Positions 47,179 through 56,954 of a DNA stretch of 64,000 nucleotides are shown piece by piece. Made by a program: the position numbers and the translations under genes. How positions within the stretch are numbered: the stretch's first letter is position 1; every line of letters starts with the position of its first letter. This stretch comes from Microbacteriaceae bacterium (GTDB lineage Bacteria > Actinomycetota > Actinomycetes > Actinomycetales > Microbacteriaceae): assembly GCA_003852775.1 (NCBI GenBank), contig RDDZ01000052.1:55569-119568 (forward strand), given 5' to 3'. The notes beneath the pieces were generated by a model. That model saw nothing but the letters and a program-made list of their open reading frames with translations, searched no databases and was not told where the DNA came from.

Positions 47179-48573
47179 GTGCTCGACCGGGTCCGCAGGT
47201 GGCTGCGCCCGCTGCCGCCGCCCACCGCCGACGGGCCGTTCACCGAGCTCGACGCGCGCCGCCTCGGCGCCGTCCGCCGCTACTTCGTGCGGCATCCGGT
47301 GGCCATGGACGTGCTCGTGGCGCTGTGGTACTCGTTCTTCGCGGTCGGCTCGTCGCTGCTCGTGATCGTGGGGGCGACGGATGCGACCGCCGGCCCCCAG
47401 CCGTACCTCGGCGGGGTGCAGCTCGTCGTGGCGGTGCTGGGCGGCCTCATCCTCATGCGTCGCCGCCATGAGCCGATCCTCACGGTCGGGGCGCTCGTGG
47501 TGCTCGGCATCGTGTGTCTCGTGCTCGTGAACGAGTCCGCGGGGATCGAGTTCGCGCTGGGCCTCGCGATGTACGCGGTCGCGGTCGCGCGGCCGCCCGC
47601 CGTCACGTGGATCGTCGAGCTCGTGATGGTCGTCGTCATGGGCGTGGCGACCTCCATGTGGACGCGGGCGGTGTCGGGCGAGCCGATCCGGCCGTCCGAC
47701 CAGGTGGTCACGATCGTCATCGCGACGATCGCCGCGCTCATCCTGTTCAGCGTCGTCGCGATCGCGATCGGCGTCGGGGTGCGTGGCCGACGCCAGCACA
47801 TCGCGTCGCTCATCCAGCGCGCGAACGCCCTCGCGCGCGACCGCGAGCAGCAGTCCGCGCTCGCGGTGGCCGAGGAGCGCACGCGCATCGCCCGCGAGCT
47901 GCACGACGTCGTCGCGCACTCGCTCACCGTCATGGTCGCGCTCGCCGACGGCGCCCGCGCCGCCGCCCCGAAGGATCCGGAGGGCGCCCAGCGTGCCCTC
48001 GACGCGCTCACCGAGACGGGCCGTTCGGCGCTCGCCGACATGCGCCGCGTGCTCGGCGTGCTGCGCGACCCCACCGACGACGCACCTTTCGAGCCGGAGC
48101 CCGACGTCGGCCTCGACGAGCTCATCGAGCGCTTCCGCGCCGCGGGGCTCCCCGTGCGGCTCGTGCGCTCCGGTGCGATCGACGAGCTGCCCGTCGCCGT
48201 GCGCCGCTCGGTGTGGCGCATCGTGCAGGAGTCGCTCACGAACGTGCTGCGGCATGCGCCGGGGTCGCCGCTCGTGCTCGTCGAGCTCACGCGCGTCGCG
48301 GATGCGGCGGATGCGTCGGATGCGGCGCGCGCGGCGGATGCGGCGCGCGCGGCGGGCGGGGTCGGCGGCCGCGTCGAGCTCGTCGTCACGAACGAGTCAG
48401 GTCCGGCCGCGCCGGGACGCGCGGAGTCGCCCGGGAGCGGCCGCGGCATCCTGGGCATGCGCGAGAGGGCGGCGTCGCTCGGCGGTAGCGTCGAGGCGGG
48501 CGCGCACGAGCGCGGCTGGCAGGTGCGGGCGGTGCTGCCGATCGCCCCGACGGATGCGAAGGGTGGCGCGTGA
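47179..48573 (+). CDS. sensor histidine kinase (NarL-type partner, HisKA_3)
   Basis: EERTRIARELHDVVAHSLTVMVALADGA; degraded-looking Ala/Asp-rich insert; G-box GRGILGMRERAASLGG; exact start uncertain. Confidence 0.87.
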   Translation: MLDRVRRWLRPLPPPTADGPFTELDARRLGAVRRYFVRHPVAMDVLVALWYSFFAVGSSLLVIVGATDATAGPQPYLGGVQLVVAVLGGLILMRRRHEPILTVGALVVLGIVCLVLVNESAGIEFALGLAMYAVAVARPPAVTWIVELVMVVVMGVATSMWTRAVSGEPIRPSDQVVTIVIATIAALILFSVVAIAIGVGVRGRRQHIASLIQRANALARDREQQSALAVAEERTRIARELHDVVAHSLTVMVALADGARAAAPKDPEGAQRALDALTETGRSALADMRRVLGVLRDPTDDAPFEPEPDVGLDELIERFRAAGLPVRLVRSGAIDELPVAVRRSVWRIVQESLTNVLRHAPGSPLVLVELTRVADAADASDAARAADAARAAGGVGGRVELVVTNESGPAAPGRAESPGSGRGILGMRERAASLGGSVEAGAHERGWQVRAVLPIAPTDAKGGA

Positions 48574-49241
48574 GCGACGACACGATCCGGGTGCTGCTCG
48601 TCGACGACCAGTCGATGCTGCGCATGGGCTTCCGCATGGTGCTGTCGGCGGAGGACGGCATCGAGGTCGTCGGCGAGGCGGGCGACGGCGCCGCCGGGGT
48701 CTCGATGACGAAGGCGCTGCAGCCCGACGTCGTGCTCATGGACGTGCGCATGCCGGGCGTCGACGGCATCGAGGCGACCCGCCGCATCCTCGCCGAGGCG
48801 CCGGGGGCGCGCGTCATCATCCTCACGACCTTCGACCTCGACGAGTACGCCTTCGCGGCGCTGCGGGTGGGCGCGAGCGGCTTCCTGCTCAAGGACGCCC
48901 GGCCCGCCGAGCTCGTCGCCGCCATCCGCGCGGTCGCCGCGGGGGATGCCGCAGTCGCCCCGCGCGTCACGCGCCGCATGCTCGAGCTGTTCGCCGAGCG
49001 GCTGCCGGATGCCGCGGCGGCCCCGAAGGAGGACGAGCGTCTCGCGGTGCTCACCCCGCGCGAGCACGAGATCTTCGCCGCGCTCGGCGAGGGGCTCAGC
49101 AACGCCGAGATCGCGGAGCGCTTCGTGCTCTCGGAGGCGACGGTCAAGACGCACGTCGCGCGCGTGCTCGGCAAGCTCGGGCTGCGCGACCGCGTGCAGG
49201 CGGTCGTGCTGGCCTACGAGACAGGCGTCGCGGGGCGCTGA
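48570..49241 (+). CDS. LuxR-type response regulator
   Basis: IRVLLVDDQSMLRMGFRMVLSAEDGIEVVGEAGDG; VLTPREHEIFAALGEGLSNAEIAERFVLSEATVKTHVARVLGKLGLRDRVQAVV. Confidence 0.95.
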   Translation: MSDDTIRVLLVDDQSMLRMGFRMVLSAEDGIEVVGEAGDGAAGVSMTKALQPDVVLMDVRMPGVDGIEATRRILAEAPGARVIILTTFDLDEYAFAALRVGASGFLLKDARPAELVAAIRAVAAGDAAVAPRVTRRMLELFAERLPDAAAAPKEDERLAVLTPREHEIFAALGEGLSNAEIAERFVLSEATVKTHVARVLGKLGLRDRVQAVVLAYETGVAGR

Positions 49242-49271
49242 GCGTCGCCGGGCGCTGAGCGCCGCGAGGGC

Positions 49272-49910
49272 TCAGAGGCGAGCGGTGAGGAAGTCGCAGA
49301 CGTCGCTCAGCATCTCGTCCGACACCCAGTGGCCGATGCCCGGGTAGACGGCCCTCGTGAGCGTCGTGTGCGCGCCGAGCCAGACGTCGGAGCGGTGGAT
49401 GAGCTCGTGCGAGAAGAACGGGTCGGCCGAGCCGCGGCCCCAGTAGGCGGGCGGGCGGGAGGTGGCGAGCGCCGCATCCGACGGGTGGGTGCCGCTCACG
49501 ACGAAGCCCGACATGTTGACGGCGAACGAGACGATGCCGCGCCCCTGGCGCAGCAGGTGGGTGGCCATCGCGCCGCCCTGTGAGAAGCCGAGTGCGCCGA
49601 TCGCCGTGGGCTGCCACGGGAGGTGCCGCACCCAGGCGAGCACGGCGTCCGACATGGCGTCGGCCGAGGAGACGCGGGGGTCGCCGGGGGTCTCGACCGA
49701 GTCGTCGAACCAGGCGTAGCCCGTGCCGTAGGCGTAGGGCGCGCGCAGCGACGCGTAGACGAAGCCGGCGGGCAGCATCCGGAACAGCCCCGCGAGGTCG
49801 CGCTCGTCGGCGCCGCGGCCGTGCATCACGATGACGAGCGGATGCAGGCGGCGGGCCGCCGGCTCTGCGCTCCAGACGACGAGGTCGGGGTCGATCGACA
49901 GCTCGGTCAC
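49272..49910 (-). CDS. alpha/beta hydrolase (carboxylesterase/phospholipase family)
   Basis: HPLVIVMHGRGADERDLAGLFRML; IGALGFSQGGAMATHLL; YPGIGHWVSDEML. Confidence 0.87.
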   Translation of the reverse strand: MTELSIDPDLVVWSAEPAARRLHPLVIVMHGRGADERDLAGLFRMLPAGFVYASLRAPYAYGTGYAWFDDSVETPGDPRVSSADAMSDAVLAWVRHLPWQPTAIGALGFSQGGAMATHLLRQGRGIVSFAVNMSGFVVSGTHPSDAALATSRPPAYWGRGSADPFFSHELIHRSDVWLGAHTTLTRAVYPGIGHWVSDEMLSDVCDFLTARL

Positions 49911-50001
49911 CTCTCCATCGTGCCCCCCATCCCCCCGCTGATGCGAGAGACGCGGCGACGTCCGCGGACCGCGGCGGGACCGCGTGCGACACAATGAACC
50001 C

Positions 50002-50565
50002 ATGAGCACCGTGGGCGCCGGCATCCCCGAACCTCCGCGCGAGGAGCCGAACTCGGCCTGGCTGTCGGTGTCCGAGCTCGACTGGGTGCGCGGCCGCATC
50101 CCACTGCTCTACGTGGAGGCCGTGCCGGTGCGGGTCGACGGGCTCGGCGTCGTGACGCAGGTGGGGGTGCTGCTGCGAGCCAACTCGCAGGGCGAGATCA
50201 CGCGCACGCTCGTGTCGGGTCGCGTCATGTACGGCGAGACGATCCGCGACGCCCTCTTCCGCCACCTCGAGAAGGACCTCGGGCCGATGGCGTTCCCGCA
50301 GCTGCCGGCGAGCCCCGTGCCGTTCCAGGTGGCCGAGTACTTCCCGATCCCGGGTCTGTCGGCGTACGTCGACGAGCGTCAGCACGCGGTGTCGCTCGCG
50401 TACGTGGTGCCCGTCACGGGCACCTTCGAGCCCCGGCAGGATGCGCTCGAGCTCACGTGGGTGACGCCCGCCGAGGCGTCGTCGCCCGCGTTCCACGCCG
50501 AGCTGGAGGGCGGACGCGGCACGCTGCTGCGTGCGGCGCTCGCTTCCGTCGGCGTCCTCGGCTGA
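50002..50565 (+). CDS. NUDIX hydrolase family protein (DUF4916-like)
   Basis: PNSAWLSVSELDWVRGRIPLLYVEAVPVRVDGLG...IRDALFRHLEKDLGPMAFPQLP. Confidence 0.78.
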   Translation: MSTVGAGIPEPPREEPNSAWLSVSELDWVRGRIPLLYVEAVPVRVDGLGVVTQVGVLLRANSQGEITRTLVSGRVMYGETIRDALFRHLEKDLGPMAFPQLPASPVPFQVAEYFPIPGLSAYVDERQHAVSLAYVVPVTGTFEPRQDALELTWVTPAEASSPAFHAELEGGRGTLLRAALASVGVLG

Positions 50566-50592
50566 GGCCTACGCCCCCGCCGGCGGCCACCC

Positions 50593-50637
50593 CCGCTGGT
50601 TGAGTAGCCGCCGAAGGCGGCGTGTCGAAACCAGCCC
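50593..50637. repeat. REP-like palindromic element, copy 2 (intergenic)
   Basis: 45 nt identical to 44151-44195; flanked by 24-bp near-identical direct repeats 50560-50583 and 50639-50662. Confidence 0.92.
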
Positions 50638-50647
50638 GGGCTGAGCC

Positions 50648-52147
50648 CTACGCCCCCGCCGGGCGCCCCGCCCGACGGCCGCCGCGACGCGGGTTGCCCT
50701 GCGGCGCCGCGCTCGACGAGCTGTAGACGGGGGCGCTGCCCGAGCGCGTGGCGCCCGAGCGTGCGCCGCCGCGCGACGACTGCCCGTGCGACTGCCCCTG
50801 CGCCGACGACTTCGCCGCCGGACGACCCGAGCGGTCGCGACGCGCGCCGCCGCGGGGCTGCTGCACGCCGTCCCGGGCTTCGCGCGCCGCGCGCTTGCGC
50901 TGCGCGTTTGCGCCCTGGCTGCGTCCGCCGCCGCCCTGCTGCTGGCGCGCGGGCTTCGGTGCCGGGGCCACGTACTCGGCGACCTCGCCGACGAGCGCGG
51001 CGACGACGGGGGCGTCCGCGGTCACGCGCTGCACGCTCGCCTCGATGCCGGCCTTGCGCATGAGCTGCGCCACGTCCTTCTCCTGCGCGGGCGTCACGAG
51101 GGTGACGACGTCGCCCTCGCTGCCGGCGCGCGCCGTGCGGCCCGAGCGGTGCAGGTACGCCTTGTGCTCGGCCGGCGGGTCGACGTGCACGACGAGCTCG
51201 ACGCCGTCGACGTGCACGCCGCGCGCCGCGACGTCGGTCGCGACGAGCACGCGCGCGTCGCCCGAGGCGAACGCGGCGAGGTTGCGGTCGCGCTGCGGCT
51301 GCGACAGATTGCCGTGCAGGTCGACCGCCGGGATGCCGGATGCCGTCAGTTGCTGTGCGAGGCGCTTGGCGTGGTGCTTGGTGCGCATGAACAGGATGCG
51401 GCGGCCGCGTCCCGAGGCGAGCGTGCGCACGAGGTCCTTCTTGGCATCCGCGTCGGGCGTGCCGAACACGTGGTGGGTCATCTTGACCGGCGGCTGGTCG
51501 ATCTCGTCGACCGAGTGCATGACGGGGTTCGCGAGGAAGCGCTTCACGAGCTTGTCCACGCCGTTGTCGAGCGTCGCCGAGAACAGCAGGCGCTGTCCGC
51601 CGGCGGGGGTCGCCGCGAGGATGCGCGTGACGCCGGGGAGGAATCCGAGGTCGGCCATGTGGTCGGCCTCGTCGATGACGGTGATCTCGATCGCGTCGAG
51701 GCGGACGAGCTTCTGGCCCATGAGGTCCTCGAGGCGACCGGGGCACGCGACGACGATGTCGACGCCGTCGCGCAGCGCCTGCGCCTGACGGTTCTGCGAG
51801 ACGCCGCCGAAGATCGTGGTGACGCGCAGGCCGTAGGCGTCGGCGAGCGGCTGGATGGTGTTCGTGATCTGGGTCGCGAGCTCCCGCGTGGGCGCGAGCA
51901 CGAGGCCGAGGGGGAGTCCGCTGCGGCGCGCGCCGCCGGCGAGCTTCGTGCCGAGGCGGGCCACGAGGGGCAGCGCGAAGGCGATCGTCTTGCCGGAGCC
52001 GGTGCGGCCGCGGCCGAGCACGTCGCGACCGGCGAGCGTGTCGGGCAGGGTGTCGACCTGGATCGGGAAGGCCTCGGTCTTGCCGTCGGCGGCGAGGACG
52101 GAGACGAGCGGAGCGGGCACGCCGAGCGTGCGGAAATCGGTGGTCAT
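50648..52147 (-). CDS. DEAD/DEAH-box RNA helicase with basic Gly/Arg-rich tail
   Basis: GRGRTGSGKTIAFALPL; VIDEADHMADLGF; RTARAGSEGDVVTLV. Confidence 0.93.
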   Translation of the reverse strand: MTTDFRTLGVPAPLVSVLAADGKTEAFPIQVDTLPDTLAGRDVLGRGRTGSGKTIAFALPLVARLGTKLAGGARRSGLPLGLVLAPTRELATQITNTIQPLADAYGLRVTTIFGGVSQNRQAQALRDGVDIVVACPGRLEDLMGQKLVRLDAIEITVIDEADHMADLGFLPGVTRILAATPAGGQRLLFSATLDNGVDKLVKRFLANPVMHSVDEIDQPPVKMTHHVFGTPDADAKKDLVRTLASGRGRRILFMRTKHHAKRLAQQLTASGIPAVDLHGNLSQPQRDRNLAAFASGDARVLVATDVAARGVHVDGVELVVHVDPPAEHKAYLHRSGRTARAGSEGDVVTLVTPAQEKDVAQLMRKAGIEASVQRVTADAPVVAALVGEVAEYVAPAPKPARQQQGGGGRSQGANAQRKRAAREARDGVQQPRGGARRDRSGRPAAKSSAQGQSHGQSSRGGARSGATRSGSAPVYSSSSAAPQGNPRRGGRRAGRPAGA

Positions 52148-52379
52148 GGGGTCTTTCAGGTGGTGCGCGAAGGCGCGGGATGGGCGAGCGTGCCGGACGG
52201 CACGTCGGGGTTCGCCGGGAAGAGATGTCAGCCACCAGGCACTCCGCGGATGCGGTGCGGGCGACGAGGGATGCGTTCACGACGCGGGCGCGGATGACGC
52301 GCCTCGGCAACCCTACAGGGGTTTCGATGTGTGACACGGCGTTCCGGGCGGATGTCCAGCCGTCGCTAGCCTCGGGGGC

Positions 52380-52877
52380 ATGACCTCTCCTCGCAGCCAG
52401 AGCAGCTACCAGGTCCGCTTCGAGTGGGGCGCGGACGGCGCCCGCGCGGTCGCCGAGGGCGCGCACGCGATCGTGTGGGTCGACGAGCTCGAGTCGGAGG
52501 CCGTGCCGCAGCTCGACGTGGAGGTCGTCGCCGGCGGGCTGCGCACCGCGGATGCCGTGGCGCGCTGGTCGCTCGAGCGCCAGGCCGAGCTCGGCGGGCG
52601 CTTCGTGGTGTCGGTCGTCGCGGCGGGCGCGCTTCAGGAGGACGGCTCGCTGCGCTTCGCCGTCGAGGACCTGCTCGGTGCGGGCGCGGTCATCGACGCG
52701 ATCGCCGAGCTCGGGATCGACCACCAGTCCCCGGAGGCCGCGGCGGCGGCATCCGCGTTCGCGGGACTGCGCAACGCGACGCGTCACCTCGTGTCGGCGT
52801 CGGTGTCGGCGCGGGAGCTCGGCGGCGTGCAGCTGGATGCGACGCCCGTGGACGAGGTGCGGCGGCTGAGCGCCTGA
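52380..52877 (+). CDS. 2-phosphosulfolactate phosphatase (ComB)-like protein
   Basis: YQVRFEWGADGARAVAEGAHAIVWVDEL...VVSVVAAGALQEDGSLRFAVEDLLGAGAVI; family call from pattern only. Confidence 0.6.
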   Translation: MTSPRSQSSYQVRFEWGADGARAVAEGAHAIVWVDELESEAVPQLDVEVVAGGLRTADAVARWSLERQAELGGRFVVSVVAAGALQEDGSLRFAVEDLLGAGAVIDAIAELGIDHQSPEAAAAASAFAGLRNATRHLVSASVSARELGGVQLDATPVDEVRRLSA

Positions 52878-52930
52878 GCGGCTGAGGTCGACCCCCAGCG
52901 GCAAGCGGCACCCCGGCGTAGCCTCGAGCC

Positions 52931-53239
52931 ATGTTCCAGGCGAAGCTCGGCGATCAGGTGATCGCGCAGGCCGACGAGGCCGACGTCATCCACATCGAGG
53001 GGAACGTCTACTTCCCTCCGTCGTCGGTCGCCGAGGGGGTGCTGCGCGACAGCCCCACCCCCTACACGTGCCCGTGGAAGGGCGCGTGCCAGTACTTCAG
53101 CGTGCGCGACGGCGAGCACTGGCTCACCGACCGCGCGTGGTCGTACCCGCAGCCGTACCCGACCGCGATCGAGAAGGTCGGTCGCGACTTCAGCGGCTAC
53201 GTCGCCTTCTGGAAGGACGTGCAGGTCTCCGAGGCCTGA
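52931..53239 (+). CDS. DUF427 domain protein
   Basis: IEGNVYFPPSSVAEGVLRDSPTPYTCPWKGACQYFSV...WSYPQPYPTAIEKVGRDFSGYVAFWKDVQV. Confidence 0.88.
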   Translation: MFQAKLGDQVIAQADEADVIHIEGNVYFPPSSVAEGVLRDSPTPYTCPWKGACQYFSVRDGEHWLTDRAWSYPQPYPTAIEKVGRDFSGYVAFWKDVQVSEA

Positions 53240-53254
53240 GCCCGGCGGCGCAGG

Positions 53255-53848
53255 TCAGGCCGTGGCGGCCTGACGCGCCCGGGCGCGGTGCGCCCGCACC
53301 TTCGCGCGGTTGCCGCATCGCTGCATCGAGCACCAGCGGCGGCTGTTGGTGCGCGACTCGTCGCGGTAGACGATGCGGCAGTCGTCGGCGGCGCAGCGGC
53401 GGATGCGCCCCTCCGGCTCCCCGAGCGCCGCGATCGCGTCGCGCGCGATGGCCGAGAGCGCCTGCGCGGGACGGATGCGGCCCGTGCCCGCCTGGCGTCG
53501 TCCGCCGGGCAGGGCGGGTGGGATGTCGGGCGTCGCGGCGAAGAGGTTGAGGGTGTCGACGTCGTCGGCCGCGAACGCGCCGCCGTCGGCCGCCGCCGCG
53601 TAGAGGCGGGCGAGGGCGCCGCGCAGGATGAGGGCGTCCGCGAGGTCGCGCTCGGTCACATCGTCGGCGCGGAGGCTTGGCACGCGCTCCGCGAGCCAGG
53701 TGCCGAGGTCTGCGGGTGCGTGGAGGCGCTCGCCGAGGTCGGGGGCGCCGCCGACGGGCCCCGTGGAGGCGAAGTCGAGGCTCTCGGCGCCGGCGTCGAA
53801 GTACCACGCGTCGCCGTCAGGGGTCGGGATCCACTGGCCGGTGCTCAC
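53255..53848 (-). CDS. CGNR zinc-finger (ABATE-type) protein
   Basis: IRRCAADDCRIVYRDESRTNSRRWCSMQRCGNRAKVRAHRAR. Confidence 0.87.
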   Translation of the reverse strand: MSTGQWIPTPDGDAWYFDAGAESLDFASTGPVGGAPDLGERLHAPADLGTWLAERVPSLRADDVTERDLADALILRGALARLYAAAADGGAFAADDVDTLNLFAATPDIPPALPGGRRQAGTGRIRPAQALSAIARDAIAALGEPEGRIRRCAADDCRIVYRDESRTNSRRWCSMQRCGNRAKVRAHRARARQAATA

Positions 53849-53865
53849 GTAACCAGCATCTCAGG

Positions 53866-54324
53866 TTAGGAACGGCGCATCGTGCGCCGCAGGCGCGCGG
53901 CCCGCAGCTGCCACGTCCCCCACAGGGCGAGCCACACGAGCGGCGTGAGCACTCCTGCCGACACGTCGAGGCGGTCGCGGTAGAGGGTCGTGCCGTCGGG
54001 GAGCGCGCTCACCGCCATGCGGTGGCGCCACGAGGTGACGACGGCGAGCGGGCCCGCGAGGGGGCGGCCGGCGTCCTCGAGGATGCGCGCGCCGCCGCGC
54101 TGCCGCGTGCGGATCGCGATGAGCTGGCGCCCGACGGGCACGAGCCCCAGGAGGCGCAGCCCCACGACGACCTCGTCGCCGGGGCTCCAGCGGTCGGGGA
54201 GCGCGTCCTCCGTGTGCAGCGTCAGGAACGGGGCATAGGTGCGCGCGAGCGCGGCCGGCGAGGTGATCGCGTCCCACGCGGCCGCTGGCGAGCAGGGGGC
54301 CGTGAACCGGAGCTGCACCCTCAT
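53866..54324 (-). CDS. SRPBCC-like protein
   Basis: MRVQLRFTAPCSPAAAWDAITSPAALARTYAPFLTLH...LPDRWSPGDEVVVGLRLLGLVP. Confidence 0.6.
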   Translation of the reverse strand: MRVQLRFTAPCSPAAAWDAITSPAALARTYAPFLTLHTEDALPDRWSPGDEVVVGLRLLGLVPVGRQLIAIRTRQRGGARILEDAGRPLAGPLAVVTSWRHRMAVSALPDGTTLYRDRLDVSAGVLTPLVWLALWGTWQLRAARLRRTMRRS

Positions 54325-54767
54325 CGCTTCGCCCACTCGATCCTGAAGGCGGGGTCGAAGCGCCGCGAGCAGACCCCGCACGAGTTGGGGCGGGTGGGCC
54401 TGCGGTAGCGGTAGCTCACGTGGCCGTTGGGGCACGTGCCGACCCATGGCGCGAGCTCGTTCGGCACGGGGCCGTCGTGCGTGCGCCCGCCCACGTAGCC
54501 GAGCTCGGCGGCCACCGCGCGCCACTTCGGCCCGTGGCCGGCCTTCTGCCCCGCGATCGCGTGCGCCACCTCGTGCAGCAGCACCTGGTGGATGTCGTCG
54601 TCCTCCGAGAGCAGTGCGATGTGACGCGAGACCGAGATGCGCTTCTTCGTGTAGTTGCAGAGGCCGGCGCGCGTGCGGGCGTGGTCGAACGCGAACGTCC
54701 AGCTCGGGTCGAGGTGCAGGCGGATGAGCGCGTCGGCCCAGGTGCGCACGCGCGCGAGGTCGGCCAT
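54321..54767 (-). CDS. SprT-like domain protein
   Basis: HQVLLHEVAHAIAGQKAGHGPKWRAVAAELGYVGGR (HExxH metallopeptidase-like); C-terminal Cys pairs. Confidence 0.87.
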   Translation of the reverse strand: MADLARVRTWADALIRLHLDPSWTFAFDHARTRAGLCNYTKKRISVSRHIALLSEDDDIHQVLLHEVAHAIAGQKAGHGPKWRAVAAELGYVGGRTHDGPVPNELAPWVGTCPNGHVSYRYRRPTRPNSCGVCSRRFDPAFRIEWAKR

Positions 54768-54771
54768 CCGC

Positions 54772-55917
54772 TCAGCCCTCCCGCAGCTCGACGAGACGCA
54801 CCGAGTAGATGCGGTCGTCGCCCGGTCGGGGCGACCCGCGCCCGTCGGTGTTGTTCGTCACGAACCACAGGGTGCCGTCGGCGGCGGGCAGCACCTCGCG
54901 GATGCGGCCGAACTCCCCCGTGAACCACGCGACGGCGTCGAGGCGGCCGTCCGCCATCGGGTAGAGCGCCCACACGCGCTCGCCGCGGAGCCCCGCGAGG
55001 AAGAACGTGCCGTCGACGTAGGCGAGCGCGCTCGGGCTCGCCTCGGACGTGCGCCACTGCGCGACCGGGTCGACGTAGCCCTCGACGCCCGCCGCGCCCT
55101 CGACCTCGGGCCAGCCGTAGTTCGCGCCCGGCTCGATGCGGTTGACCTCGTCCCACGTGTTCTGGCCGAACTCGGCGGCGTAGAGCTGCCCGGCGTCGTC
55201 CCACGCGAGGCCCTGCGGGTTGCGGTGCCCGAGCGAGTACACGAGCGACCCCGGGTCGGGGTTGTCGTCCGGCACCTCGCCGTCGGGCGTCATCCGCAGG
55301 ATCTTGCCGCCGAGGCTGCGCGGGTCCTGCGCGCTCCCGGGCGCGCCCGCATCCCCCGCGGTCGCGTAGAGCATGCCGTCGGGGCCGAAGGCGATGCGCC
55401 CGCCGTTGTGGTTGCCGGCCTTCGGGATGCCCGTGAGCACGGGCTCGGGCGCGCCGAGCGCGAGATCGGTGCCGAGCGCCATGCGCACGATGCGGTTGTC
55501 GGAGGCCGAGGTGAGGTAGGCGTAGAGCCAGCGCCCCGACGCGTCCTCGAGGAGCGCGAGGCCGAGCAGACCGCCCTCGCCCCCGTGGGCGACGCCCGGA
55601 ACCGTGCCGATCGGGCGGAGCGCGCCGTCGGCGCCGAGGTGCTGCACGACGCCCGTGTCGCGCTCGCTCACGAGGGCCTCGCCGGGCACCTCCGACTCGG
55701 GCAGCAGCACGACCGACCACGGACTCGTGAGCCCCGTCGCGACCTCCGCGGGATCGCCCGCGGGCTGCACGGGGCCGCGCCCGCCTGCCGGCGGAGGCGC
55801 GGGTGCTGCGGTGCCCGGGGCGCCGCCCGGGTCGGCCGGCGGGGCGACGCACCCCGCGAGCAGCGCGGCGAGGGCGAGCGCTGCGGCGGCGGGGATGCGA
55901 TGGGCCATGGACTCCAT
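54772..55917 (-). CDS. PQQ-dependent sugar dehydrogenase family lipoprotein
   Basis: LAALLAGC lipobox; GLTSPWSVVLLPES; GLLGLALLEDASGRWLYAYLTS; NHNGGRIAFGPDGMLYATAGDA; GHRNPQGLAWD. Confidence 0.9.
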   Translation of the reverse strand: MESMAHRIPAAAALALAALLAGCVAPPADPGGAPGTAAPAPPPAGGRGPVQPAGDPAEVATGLTSPWSVVLLPESEVPGEALVSERDTGVVQHLGADGALRPIGTVPGVAHGGEGGLLGLALLEDASGRWLYAYLTSASDNRIVRMALGTDLALGAPEPVLTGIPKAGNHNGGRIAFGPDGMLYATAGDAGAPGSAQDPRSLGGKILRMTPDGEVPDDNPDPGSLVYSLGHRNPQGLAWDDAGQLYAAEFGQNTWDEVNRIEPGANYGWPEVEGAAGVEGYVDPVAQWRTSEASPSALAYVDGTFFLAGLRGERVWALYPMADGRLDAVAWFTGEFGRIREVLPAADGTLWFVTNNTDGRGSPRPGDDRIYSVRLVELREG

Positions 55918-55950
55918 TCCAGCACCGGCGGGCGACGTGCGCCCGGCCTC

Positions 55951-56826
55951 TCAGCGCTTCGGGGGGATCTGGACGACGCCGCGGCCCGGGGGAGGAGAGG
56001 CCACCGCCGTCGCGTCCGTCACGACGGGCGCCCCCGCGACCCAGTCGCGCAGGGCCGACCCGTGCACGAGCTGGGCCGGATGCGGTCCGCCCGCGAGCAG
56101 GCGCGGCATCCACTCGAGCGGCAGCTCGGAGGGCGAGGCCGCGAGCACGAAGTTGCCGAAGCGGCGCCCCTTGATCACCTGCGCCTCGCCGAGCACCGCG
56201 ACGTCGGCGAACACCATGCCGAGCGTCGCCGCCTGCCCGCGCGCGAACGCCGCACCCTGGCCGTCGGCGATGTTCGCGAGCAGCACCCCGTCGGGGGAGA
56301 GGAACGCCGCGCACTCCGTGTAGAACTCCACGCTCGTCACGTGGGCGGGTGTGCGCGCCCCCGAGAAGACGTCGACGACAAGCAGGTCGACCTGGCCGCG
56401 CAGGCCGTTCGGCAGCCGTCCGAGCACCTCGCGCGCGTCGCCGTAGCGCACGCGGATGGAGGCGCCGCGCGGCAGGGGCAGCTGCTCGCGCACGAGCTCG
56501 ACGAGCGCGGGCTCGAGCTCCACGACCTGCTGGCGCGAGCCGGGCCGGGTCGTCGCGATGTAGCGCGGGATCGTGAGGGCTCCCGCCCCGAGGTGCAGCG
56601 CCGTGATGGGCTCGCCGGGCTCGCGCAGCTCGTCGATCACGTGGCCCATGCGCGCGATGTACTCGTAGAAGAGGTGCGTGGGGTCGGCGAGATCGACGTG
56701 CGACTGCGGTGTCCCGTCGACGACGAGCTCGAAGCCGCCCGTGAGCCGGTCGGGCCGCACCTCGGCCCGCATCCCGTTCGACAGTCGTGCGCTCGGCAGC
56801 TCCTCCACGCGTCCATCCTCCCCCAC
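55951..56826 (-). CDS. spermidine synthase-like methyltransferase-fold protein
   Basis: VDLADPTHLFYEYIARMGHVIDELREPGEPITALHLGAGALTIPRYIATTRPGSRQQVVELEPALVELV; LLVVDVFSGARTPAHVTS. Confidence 0.82.
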   Translation of the reverse strand: MGEDGRVEELPSARLSNGMRAEVRPDRLTGGFELVVDGTPQSHVDLADPTHLFYEYIARMGHVIDELREPGEPITALHLGAGALTIPRYIATTRPGSRQQVVELEPALVELVREQLPLPRGASIRVRYGDAREVLGRLPNGLRGQVDLLVVDVFSGARTPAHVTSVEFYTECAAFLSPDGVLLANIADGQGAAFARGQAATLGMVFADVAVLGEAQVIKGRRFGNFVLAASPSELPLEWMPRLLAGGPHPAQLVHGSALRDWVAGAPVVTDATAVASPPPGRGVVQIPPKR

Positions 56827-56954
56827 CCGTCGCCGCGCCTCACGTGCTCCCGACCACGGATGCGGGGGATGACCCCACCGGATCCGGGGGCCATCCGCAT
56901 GCCGCAGCCCGTCGCGTCGCGCCAGGCTGGAGGCACATCGGAAGGAGAAACCCC

